From assembly GCA_031292145.1 (NCBI GenBank), contig JARLHR010000209.1, positions 1 to 34,161 on the forward strand: a DNA stretch of 34,161 bases, read 5' to 3'. Source of the DNA: Clostridium sp. (GTDB lineage Bacteria > Bacillota > Clostridia > Clostridiales > Clostridiaceae). This document shows, piece after piece, positions 16,516 to 23,422 of the stretch; positions within the stretch are counted from its first letter, which is position 1, and each line of letters begins with the position of its first letter. A program made the position numbers and the translations under genes. The notes under the pieces were generated by a model. It ran no database searches. It was given only the letters and a program-made list of their open reading frames with translations, and was not told the origin of the DNA.

Positions 16516-17742
16516 CTATATTACTTTCTTATTACGCTTAGTAATTTCATAAACAATATCATTTAAGCTTACACTTCCAATTAAATGAATTTGTTCATCA
16601 ACTACAGGCATAGCAAGTAGATTGTATTTTGTTATATCCTTTATTAAATCACTTATTTTTTCTTCATCCTGTGTATATATGACTTTCTTACTCATAATAT
16701 CCTCTAGTTTTATCTCTGGACTAGAAACTATTAATTCCCTTAAGGATACTACTCCTATGAGTTTATTTGTATCACTTACAACATAAACATAATAAAATTG
16801 TTCAACTTCTTCTTCAGCATTGCGAATATCATTTATTGCATCAGCCACCGTATAGTGAATCTGACATGAAATATAATCAGTAGTCATAATACTTCCAACT
16901 AAGTCTTCTTCATATTCCATAAGTTCTCTTATTTCATCTGAAGCTTCCTTTTCCATATTGTTAAGCAATTCTTCTGCTTTATCTTCTTTCAATCCATCCA
17001 ATACATCTGCTGCCTCATCTGCTGGCATTTCCTCTAAAATATCCGCAGCTTTATCTGTAGATAGTGTTCTAAGTAAGCTTACTTGTACATCTTCTTCTAA
17101 TTCTTCTAGCACATCTGCTGCCTTAGCAGGATCTAAGCTTGAAAAAATAATTGCTCCTGTGTTTGCATCAAAATCTTCAATTATATCAGCAAGATCTGAA
17201 GGATGAAGTGTATGCAACTTATTATAGGTTTTTGAAAGTGAAATATCCTTTGAAGCATATGCAGTTTCAACATCACTCCATAGCATTAATTTACTGGATA
17301 CTTTTGCTCCCATTATTTTTAATGGCTTAGCAATTCCAATCCTTCTTAAAATTCCTTCCATACCAATATCTACGGCTGCAATAAACATACCTGAGTCCAA
17401 GATAATTAGCCTAACATCGTTAGCTCTAACTACCTTTCTTCCATTAACATCAATAATTTGTTTATCCAAAACGTACTTTTTTAGTAGTAAGCAGTCACCT
17501 AAATCTTTTCCTTTTGCTTCATTACAAGTTAATACATATTGTCTTTTTTCCTTAGAAACTTCAATATTATCAAAATCAATATATTTGATTCCTTCTTTTG
17601 TTCTAACAATAGCTACAGCAACCTTAGGATTTTTAAAATTTACGTCAACTGCTAAATCCTTTAAGGTTCCAATTACTTCTCCATTGGTTGTGTATATTTT
17701 TCTATCTAAAATTCTACTTAAATAAACACTATTAAATTTCAT
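16516..17742 (-). CDS. Free-standing PRC / MgtE_N / CBS magnesium-sensor protein
   Basis: A 408-residue soluble protein. About 1-165: PRC-barrel-like part (ILDRKIYTTNGEVIGTLKDL; second block IIDVNGRKVVRANDV). About 175-285: MgtE_N right-handed superhelix with the repeats DPAKAADVLEEL, STDKAADILEEM, PADEAADVLDGL. About 286-405: CBS pair (VGSIMTTDYISC, FYYVYVVSDTNKLIGVVSL, LEDIMSKKVIYTQ, LLAMPVVDEQIHLIG). In MgtE channels these two domains bind Mg2+ and close the pore, but the channel domain is wholly absent. Its place is taken by the adjacent nrmT, 15 nt downstream. It most likely senses cytosolic Mg2+ and gates or regulates the transporter; the alternative is an independent regulator. AAAGGAG precedes the ATG, partly inside a 9-bp hairpin. 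No frameshift or truncation at the C-terminus. Confidence 0.85.
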   Translation of the reverse strand: MKFNSVYLSRILDRKIYTTNGEVIGTLKDLAVDVNFKNPKVAVAIVRTKEGIKYIDFDNIEVSKEKRQYVLTCNEAKGKDLGDCLLLKKYVLDKQIIDVNGRKVVRANDVRLIILDSGMFIAAVDIGMEGILRRIGIAKPLKIMGAKVSSKLMLWSDVETAYASKDISLSKTYNKLHTLHPSDLADIIEDFDANTGAIIFSSLDPAKAADVLEELEEDVQVSLLRTLSTDKAADILEEMPADEAADVLDGLKEDKAEELLNNMEKEASDEIRELMEYEEDLVGSIMTTDYISCQIHYTVADAINDIRNAEEEVEQFYYVYVVSDTNKLIGVVSLRELIVSSPEIKLEDIMSKKVIYTQDEEKISDLIKDITKYNLLAMPVVDEQIHLIGSVSLNDIVYEITKRNKKVI

Positions 17743-17743
17743 T

Positions 17744-17772
17744 GTACGCTCTCCTTTTCTTTTAGAGCGTAC
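17744..17772 (-). promoter_or_regulatory. Hairpin around the ribosome binding site of the MgtE-like gene
   Basis: Perfect 9-bp stem GTACGCTCT / AGAGCGTAC (plus strand: 17744-17752 and 17764-17772) starting 2 nt from the start codon. The AAGGAG box straddles loop and stem. It also lies just after the stop of the 28-aa leader ORF, so translation of the leader could open it. Confidence 0.5.
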
Positions 17773-17781
17773 TTGAAAAGT

Positions 17782-17868
17782 TTAATGCAGGTACACCCTA
17801 ATTATATTTGGCAATAATAATTTTTTAATTTTTATCTTATTCTGCTCATGATACGGGTCTCCGCCCAT
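17782..17868 (-). CDS. 28-aa leader ORF in the Mg-operon leader
   Basis: An ATG with a strong AAGGAG box 10 nt upstream opens a frame for MGGDPYHEQNKIKIKKLLLP followed by NIIRVYLH. It lies after the M-box terminator and before the hairpin at the start of the MgtE-like gene, so it is translated only on read-through transcripts. It has an acidic/Pro head (GGDPYHE) and a basic, hydrophobic tail. Enteric mgtA leaders encode a comparable short peptide with an EPDP head that responds to Mg2+ and proline; whether this one is regulatory, coupling, or a small membrane-associated protein is unknown. A longer in-frame extension upstream runs through the riboswitch terminator and is not believed. Confidence 0.5.
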   Translation of the reverse strand: MGGDPYHEQNKIKIKKLLLPNIIRVYLH

Positions 17869-17953
17869 TAAACTCTCACTCCTTTTAAGTTTAGATTTTA
17901 AAATGATTTTTATACATCTTATTACATAAACACACAAAATGTGCTTTATGCAA

Positions 17954-17979
17954 TAAAAAAACGAGCTTATAAAAGCCCG
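17954..17979 (-). terminator. M-box expression-platform terminator
   Basis: Minus strand CGGGCTT / AAGCTCG with one G-U pair and a short loop, followed by T7. It directly follows the M-box aptamer and is the switching element: high Mg2+ favours it. Confidence 0.85.
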
Positions 17980-18002
17980 CAAAAATAACATCCTATCATT
18001 TT

Positions 18003-18147
18003 CGTTGAGCTTTAGCACTATGTGGCTTTGAGTTAAACTCAGCTACATTAAATAAAACCTTAATACGGCAGTATCTGTTGACCCATTGGCATCTCTCGAT
18101 GTTTTTGGGCAGTAGCGTATATCCTGTACATAGGAGCCTCACCTAAC
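18003..18147 (-). promoter_or_regulatory. M-box (ykoK) magnesium riboswitch
   Basis: On the minus strand the leader starts GTTAGGTGAGGCTCCTAT, continues with CTACTGCCCAAAAACATCG, GATGCCAATGGGTCAACAG, and ends GTGCTAAAGCTCAACG. These are the invariant blocks of the M-box in the right order and spacing. The RNA folds with several bound Mg2+ ions and switches off Mg-transport genes by termination. It controls the leader ORF, the MgtE-like gene and nrmT. Confidence 0.96.
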
Positions 18148-18355
18148 AATATTATTAAATTCTTCAAAAACTATACAGTAATTACCTTTTTATTTTCCAT
18201 TAATAATCACTTCAATGTCATTATACGTATAAAACTCTTGTTTGTAAATATTTTTAAATAATTTATTTGTTAAAAACTTAGTAGTTTTTACAATTATGCA
18301 TTTAAAAATAAATTTATTGTAATACTTCTAATCATAATATTATAAACCTTAAAAT

Positions 18356-18390
18356 TTAAAGAACTCTACAAAATATATAGAGTTCTTTAA
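18356..18390 (-). terminator. Terminator of the 95-aa protein gene
   Basis: Perfect 13-bp arms TTAAAGAACTCTA (18356-18368) / TAGAGTTCTTTAA (18378-18390), next to the stop codon at 18394; T-rich on both sides. Confidence 0.75.
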
Positions 18391-18393
18391 ATC

Positions 18394-18681
18394 TTACTTT
18401 TTCAATTTAAAAGTTTCGTTAAGGAAAACGATATCATCAGGTGGTGCAAAACCTGCTAATCGCAAAACCTCTAAGGTTCCTTGTGTTCCTTCACAATTAC
18501 ATCCGGCTGTAAGTCCATACTCAAATATAAATTCTTCTCTATTATTATTAGTAAGCTTTAATATATAACAATCCTCTTTTATCATTTCAGCTTCTGTTAT
18601 TTCCCCAAACATGTCCATGTACCTCTTATAAAATTCAACTGATTCTCGTGTATTGCAGGCATCACTTTTAATAGTTATCAT
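18394..18681 (-). CDS. Conserved-looking 95-aa protein of unknown function
   Basis: A small soluble protein starting MITIKSDACNTRESVEFYKR at 18681; the GGAGGTG box lies 9 nt before this ATG, while the in-frame TTG upstream sits in that box. Predicted alpha/beta with one Cys pair in GCNCEGTQG (about 66-74). It has no signal peptide or membrane helix. I do not recognise the family; codon use and the clean start/terminator pair argue that it is real. Neighbours are the M-box on one side and a family A repeat on the other, with no operon partner. Confidence 0.7.
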   Translation of the reverse strand: MITIKSDACNTRESVEFYKRYMDMFGEITEAEMIKEDCYILKLTNNNREEFIFEYGLTAGCNCEGTQGTLEVLRLAGFAPPDDIVFLNETFKLKK

Positions 18682-18803
18682 ATATTCATCCACCTCCAAT
18701 ATAATATATTTATTATTATATCAATATATTACTCTTTAGTTTTATGAATTAAAAAAGTAACTGTACCACGTTCCCTCCAAGGTGTTTTTTCTAACTTTTC
18801 ACG

Positions 18804-19025
18804 TTTTAGGCACATGAAAATAAATAACAAGTCCAAAGTTGCCATGATTATTTTTCATCAGGCAAGGAGGCAAATTGCCCTCATAGCGGGCCTATTATAA
18901 GTGAGAGTCCAAATCTTGTATTTGGTTTCTCGAACTTAGTTAAATTGCGCAAGCAATTTAACCTCCTTTGATGATGGGAAATAAGCTGGCAAATGGACTT
19001 GTTATTTTTTTGAATGTGCCTTAAT
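18804..19025. repeat. Family A hairpin repeat, longest form (A2)
   Basis: Same outer arms and CAAGTCCA stem as A1, TTATTTTTCATCA / TGATGGGAAATAA, AGGAGG / CCTCCT, and the loop motif CATAGCGGGCCTATT. Compared with A1 it carries about 60 extra bases after the apex, which themselves form hairpins (CCAAAT/ATTTGG at 18909-18925; GTTAAATTGC/GCAATTTAAC at 18939-18962). Confidence 0.82.
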
Positions 19026-19091
19026 CCCCATACAGCAATAAAATCAGCCTTTCAGCCCTCAAAACTTCTATAATTTTCTGTACAGTAAAAA

Positions 19092-19118
19092 AGAGTTATA
19101 AGTAAATCTTATAACTCT
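19092..19118 (-). terminator. Terminator of the 51-aa zinc-ribbon gene
   Basis: AGAGTTATAAG / CTTATAACTCT, 5-nt loop; on the minus strand a T6 tract follows. Confidence 0.85.
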
Positions 19119-19132
19119 CCAAATAAACAAAA

Positions 19133-19288
19133 CTATCTTCTGTTATTTTGTTGTTTTCTAGCTCTTCTACAATCTGGACATCTTACAGGTTCATTATCAA
19201 AACCTTTTTCTTTGTAGAATTCTTGTTCTCCAGCTGTGAAAACGAAATCTTTTCCACAATCTTTACATACTAAAGTTTTATCTTCCAT
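19133..19288 (-). CDS. Small zinc-ribbon protein (51 aa)
   Basis: Reads MEDKTLVCKDCGKDFVFTAG, then EQEFYKEKGFDNEPVRCPDC and a basic tail RRARKQQNNRR. Cys8-x2-Cys11 and Cys37-x2-Cys40 form the zinc site. The FTAGEQEFYKEKGF-[DN]-PVRC block is typical of the widespread 'probable zinc-ribbon' proteins of Firmicutes, usually 50-100 residues. The basic end suggests nucleic-acid or ribosome contact, but no role is known. AAAGGAGG precedes the ATG. Single gene with its own strong terminator. Confidence 0.88.
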   Translation of the reverse strand: MEDKTLVCKDCGKDFVFTAGEQEFYKEKGFDNEPVRCPDCRRARKQQNNRR

Positions 19289-19652
19289 ATTAAATTCCTC
19301 CTTTTAAACTAAAGATTAATCATCGATACATATAATTCTCTAAAAGGAGAAATGCACATCTCTACTAAAAAACCTTTTCTTATTACAAAATTTATTTTAA
19401 CAGCTTTTATGTTAAAAATCAACCTTTTTTTTATTAATTATATATCTTATCACTAATTTTTCCAATATTTCAAATTTATGAATGAATAAACTATTAAAAA
19501 TTTGTAAGATAATTCTTAATTTATACATCATAGATATTATTTTAAACATCCATAAATTTATTGTAGTATACACTATATTTCATTTAAAGTATATATTATT
19601 TTTTCTATCTTATAGAATTGCTTAAACAAATGTATATTATAAATATAACCTA
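19289..19652. other. Intergenic, no feature seen
   Basis: About 360 very AT-rich bases between the zinc-ribbon start and the helD stop. No open frame, hairpin or repeat stood out. Confidence 0.45.
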
Positions 19653-21917
19653 TTAAATTAGTTTTGTAATTTCATCCTTTTCAATTATATATTCTAAATG
19701 AAGTGCCCTAGTTAATGAAACATACAGTAATCTCTCATCTAAAGTATTTTCTTGATAATTTTCTTCACTTGGATTTAATATTATAGTACAGTCAAATTCC
19801 AGTCCTTTAGTTAAATATGAAGGAATTACTATTAATTCTTCCTTAAGTTCCTTTTCCTTACCTTCTACCAGTTCAAAAGTATATACGCTCTTTTTCAAAA
19901 GTGCATATATTTTTGCCGCGTCCAAGCCGTCCTTTGTTATTACTGCTATAGTGCGTTTTCCTTGTTCTTTAACATTGGTTATGATTTCTTCTATGGCGCC
20001 ACAATATTCTTCATCCCTTGTAACTTTTACTGTTTTAGGCTTTTCACCGTGCCTTAAAACTGGCTTAGCGTCCTTAAGTCCTAAATTTTGAGCATTTAAA
20101 GTTTTTTGAGCAAAATCAATTATCTCAACAGTAGATCTATAACTTTGCGTTAATTGAACATAAGTTGCATTGCCTTCAAAAACTTGCTCTGTTATGTCTT
20201 CCCAAGTTTTTAATCCTTTATAATAATAAATTCCTTGACCTAAATCACCTACTAAGGTTAATGCATTGCCCTTAGCAAATCTATTAACTAAATAAACTTG
20301 GAATGGACTATAATCTTGAGCTTCATCCACTACAATGTATTCAAATTTTTCATTTTCATCTATTCCTTCAAGTAAAATTCTTAAATATGCAAGGGCTGCT
20401 AAATCATCTTCATCAATTATATTTTTTTCGCAGTTTTCATTAAACTCTTCTTTCATATAATCTGATAAGACCTTAGGTATCTTATTGCCTGTAGCTTCTT
20501 CAAACAAATCATCGTTATAGAAATTATAATAAATATCCCTTGAATTTACATCTTTCCATTCTTTAAAATAATTATTCAATTCCTTTTTACTATTATGCCT
20601 TACATCATTTTTTATCTTATCTCTTTCTTCATAAAGCTTTATAAGAGTTTTTCTTCTTTCCTCGGAATCTTTTTCTCTATATCTGATTTCACGTATTTTC
20701 TTTTCCCATTCATTATCAATTTGTATTAATAATTCTCCAATTCTTCCTTTTATCTTCAAGTTCAAATACTTCTTTATTTCATTTTTTCTCTTATTTATTG
20801 GGTAAGCTTTCAGGTCTTTGGAGTACAATCTCTTTATTTCTCTTTTATCAAACAGTATTTCATTGCCAACTTTAATATCTTCTATGTTAAGAGTATTTTT
20901 TTCAATTAAGGCAATATATCTATCCAGCATTGTTTTAAACAATAATGTTCCCTTAACTTTACTAGAATTTACAATAAGCTTTTTCTTATGTTCATCCTTT
21001 TCCTCTATAATTTTCATTATCTTTTCATCTTTATTGTACACTTTTCCTTTTAATTTGAGCTTTGATAAGACAAGTTCTTCAAAAGTACTTTGATTTACTT
21101 CATCAGCACCAAGGCTAGGTAAGATATCTGAAATGTAATTTAAAAATAGTTTATTAGGAGCTAAAACTAAAATTTCATCTCCCTTCATATTTTCTTTGTA
21201 TCTATAAATAAGATATGCCAATCTATGTAATGCTATTGTAGTCTTTCCTGATCCTGCAGAACCTTGTACTATTATAGGTAGATTCTTAGGCCATCTGATT
21301 ATTTCATTTTGTTCTTTTTGAATTGTCGCAACAACTTCCTTAAGCTTTTTACCTCTATTTTCTTCAAGGTTGATCTTTAAAAATTCATCAACTAAGTTTT
21401 GCCCTTCACCACCATTTATAATAATCTCATTCAAACCTTCATCAAATAACTGTTCTATATCGTTATTCTTGTATAAAAATTTTCTCTTTAATTCTAATAT
21501 CCCTTCAACAATTCCCTTTGGTGCTGTATAATATGCTTCTCCGCCTGTTCCACTATAGTAAAGATCTGCAACTGGTGCCCTCCAATCGACAACAACTTCT
21601 TCGCCATCCTTATTATTACTTATACCTTTCTTACCAATGTAAATACTTTCTGTAAAACTTCTATGTTCCCTAAAATCAACTCTTCCAAAGTAAGGTTCAT
21701 TTAAAGCTTCTTCATATTTTTCAATATCTTGAGCTAAATGATTAAAAATCAGTTCATTCGCTACTTTTTCTTCGCTAAAAGTTTTTATTTCTTTATTCAG
21801 CCTACTAAGTTTATCTCCTACATCCTGGAACTTTGATTTCTTTTCTTTAAGTTCCTCATATATTACTTTCTTCTTTTGAATTAATATTTTTCGTTCCTCT
21901 TCCAAATTTACATTCAT
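19653..21917 (-). CDS. helD: HelD-like RNA polymerase recycling ATPase
   Basis: A 754-residue UvrD/Rep-related protein. It starts with an antiparallel coiled coil (about 1-70, EERKILIQKKKVIYEELKE...) that in HelD enters the secondary channel of RNA polymerase, followed by the YFGRVDFRE / YIGKKGI / VVDWRAPVADLYY block unique to HelD. Walker A GSAGSGKTT is at about 222-230, Walker B VVDEAQDYSPFQ near 542-553, then VGDLGQGIYYYKG and SYRSTVEIIDFA motifs. HelD removes stalled polymerase from nucleic acid using ATP; it is not a true helicase. The start at 21917 (MNVNLEEE) is chosen because it overlaps the stop of an upstream 13-codon ORF as ATGA; in-frame ATGs at 21941 and 21932 have no ribosome binding site of their own. 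Single gene. Confidence 0.9.
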   Translation of the reverse strand: MNVNLEEERKILIQKKKVIYEELKEKKSKFQDVGDKLSRLNKEIKTFSEEKVANELIFNHLAQDIEKYEEALNEPYFGRVDFREHRSFTESIYIGKKGISNNKDGEEVVVDWRAPVADLYYSGTGGEAYYTAPKGIVEGILELKRKFLYKNNDIEQLFDEGLNEIIINGGEGQNLVDEFLKINLEENRGKKLKEVVATIQKEQNEIIRWPKNLPIIVQGSAGSGKTTIALHRLAYLIYRYKENMKGDEILVLAPNKLFLNYISDILPSLGADEVNQSTFEELVLSKLKLKGKVYNKDEKIMKIIEEKDEHKKKLIVNSSKVKGTLLFKTMLDRYIALIEKNTLNIEDIKVGNEILFDKREIKRLYSKDLKAYPINKRKNEIKKYLNLKIKGRIGELLIQIDNEWEKKIREIRYREKDSEERRKTLIKLYEERDKIKNDVRHNSKKELNNYFKEWKDVNSRDIYYNFYNDDLFEEATGNKIPKVLSDYMKEEFNENCEKNIIDEDDLAALAYLRILLEGIDENEKFEYIVVDEAQDYSPFQVYLVNRFAKGNALTLVGDLGQGIYYYKGLKTWEDITEQVFEGNATYVQLTQSYRSTVEIIDFAQKTLNAQNLGLKDAKPVLRHGEKPKTVKVTRDEEYCGAIEEIITNVKEQGKRTIAVITKDGLDAAKIYALLKKSVYTFELVEGKEKELKEELIVIPSYLTKGLEFDCTIILNPSEENYQENTLDERLLYVSLTRALHLEYIIEKDEITKLI

Positions 21918-21955
21918 ACTAATACATTGCATAATGAGCATTTCACAAAAGTCAT
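21914..21955 (-). CDS. 13-aa ORF overlapping the helD start
   Basis: The only good Shine-Dalgarno before helD (AAAGGAG) serves an ATG at 21955 that reads MTFVKCSLCNVLV and stops at TGA 21916-21914, overlapping the helD ATG (21917-21915) as ATGA. This is the layout of translational coupling. Peptide function, if any, is unknown; the two Cys and the position suggest a leader peptide. The alternative is that helD starts further upstream in its own frame without a ribosome binding site. Confidence 0.5.
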   Translation of the reverse strand: MTFVKCSLCNVLV

Positions 21956-22120
21956 TATACGCTCCTTTCCTAAAATTACTTACAATTTTATTTACTGGAA
22001 ATTTTTATTATACCACAATAAAGTAATTTGTAAATATTTATATATAAAAAAACTACAAAATTCATACTTGATCCAAATTCTGTAGTGCCTATATTAATAC
22101 AAAAAATAACAGTAGACAAA

Positions 22121-22147
22121 ACATTAAAGCACTCTATACTTTAATGT
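22121..22147 (-). terminator. Terminator of the PhzF-like gene
   Basis: ACATTAAAG (22121-22129) / CTTTAATGT (22139-22147) with A and T runs on the two sides, 20 bases after the stop codon. A second weak hairpin (CTACA...TGTAG) lies at about 22052-22084. Confidence 0.75.
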
Positions 22148-22167
22148 TTTTTTATCATTATCACAAT

Positions 22168-23076
22168 TTATTGTTCTAACAATATTTCAGACTTAAATAC
22201 AATTACAGCATTTCCTGAAATTTTAACTTCTGCAGGCTCCTTATCTTCTACCTTTACTTCAACTTCGATAATCCCTGCTCTCTTAATTGCCTCACCTTGT
22301 TTTGCCTTAAATTTAAATAAAGAATCATCATGTTTTACTAAATTATAATGAACAAGATATGCTCCTAAAGGACCATTAGCATTACCAGTTACAGGATCTT
22401 CATTAATCCCTATCGCTGGAGCAAACATTCTACCATTTATCAAAATATCTTCTTCTTGGGAATCAGTCGTAAAAACATAGTATCCATTACATTTAATAAT
22501 ATCACTTAATTTAGAAAGAGCATCATAATTAGGTTTTAATTCATTTAGAATCTCTATGCTTTTTATACCAATCATAACCTTAGAATGACCTGTTGAAACT
22601 ATCTGAATAGGATAATTTTCTATCAAATCTGACTCACTTATATTAAGTGCTGATAAAAGGCTTTCTTTATTTATACCTTTTATAATATCACCAAACTCAA
22701 TTCCCCCCTGAGTCATGGTAATTTTATAATCATCATTTTTTCTAAATATATCTACTGGCAAAATTCCTGCACCAGTCTTATGATAAACCCTTGTCTCATC
22801 TAGTTTATTTTCAAGGGCACGAGCATAGTGAGCAGCAATAGTAGCATGTCCACAAATTGGCACTTCATTTATCGGCGTAAAAAACCTTACATGAACATCA
22901 TATTCATTATTGTCTGAAGAAAAAATAAAAGCTGTTTCTGAATTATTAAGCTCCCTAGCTATTTTTTGCATTTCTTCTTCGCTTAATCCATCAGCATTTG
23001 TTACTACTCCAGCAGGATTTCCTGTGAATTTTTCCTTTGTAAATGAGTCAATTTGATATAAAGTGTACTTTCTCAT
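22168..23076 (-). CDS. PhzF-family isomerase-like enzyme
   Basis: A 302-residue enzyme with the two-lobed diaminopimelate-epimerase fold. Seen: FTGNPAGVV (about 17-25), ELNNSETAF with the likely catalytic Glu47, PICGHATIAAHY (about 66-77, the Gly/His loop) and DPVTGNANGPLGAYLV in the second lobe. PhzF acts in phenazine synthesis, but most relatives outside phenazine loci have unknown substrates; no phz genes are nearby, so phenazine synthesis should not be inferred. The start at 23076 (MRKYTLYQIDSF) is preferred because AAAGGA lies 12 nt upstream and upstream in-frame starts overlap that box. Cytosolic, single gene. Confidence 0.85.
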   Translation of the reverse strand: MRKYTLYQIDSFTKEKFTGNPAGVVTNADGLSEEEMQKIARELNNSETAFIFSSDNNEYDVHVRFFTPINEVPICGHATIAAHYARALENKLDETRVYHKTGAGILPVDIFRKNDDYKITMTQGGIEFGDIIKGINKESLLSALNISESDLIENYPIQIVSTGHSKVMIGIKSIEILNELKPNYDALSKLSDIIKCNGYYVFTTDSQEEDILINGRMFAPAIGINEDPVTGNANGPLGAYLVHYNLVKHDDSLFKFKAKQGEAIKRAGIIEVEVKVEDKEPAEVKISGNAVIVFKSEILLEQ

Positions 23077-23251
23077 AATTATAGTCATTCCTTTCAATAT
23101 CTCACTTGCAAGGTATTACAAACCCCTTGTCATGGCTATTTACACATAGACTACATAAAACAATGTACTCTATAATTTATTCATTTCTAGAGACTTCTGC
23201 ATTACTTACCTATTTTCCTTCTTTGCTTTTATAATATTTTGCCTAAAAGCA

Positions 23252-23277
23252 AACTGACCACCATTTGGTGGTCAGTT
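23252..23277 (-). terminator. CTGACCAC hairpin after the GH31 gene
   Basis: AACTGACCACCATTTGGTGGTCAGTT, nearly perfect 11-12 bp arms; T-rich on the minus strand (GTTTGCTTTT). It lies about 145 bases after the GH31 stop. Fourth member of the CTGACCAC set. Confidence 0.7.
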
Positions 23278-23422
23278 ACGTATATAATTTTCAACCTTAC
23301 CTTTTAACCAATTGTAGTATTTGTTTTAGTTTATGCGAGATAAAGTTCAGCTATTATAAGTACAATATCCCTATTACGAATCCTGCAATTTCTGCCATCC
23401 CAAAGCAAAAATTTCTACACTA

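Noticed and set aside
16958-17206. Plus-strand Ser/Ala-rich open frame inside the MgtE-like gene
   Set aside because: Antisense shadow of the repeated AADVLEE segments; no ribosome binding site.
17869-18018. In-frame upstream extension of the 28-aa leader to a 78-aa protein
   Set aside because: It would run through the M-box terminator and aptamer end; the strong ribosome binding site lies at the internal ATG.
20818-21093. Plus-strand open frame inside helD
   Set aside because: Antisense shadow with biased composition; no start signals.
22168-23076. Phenazine biosynthesis role for the PhzF-like enzyme
   Set aside because: No other phz gene is in the window, and most PhzF relatives act elsewhere.
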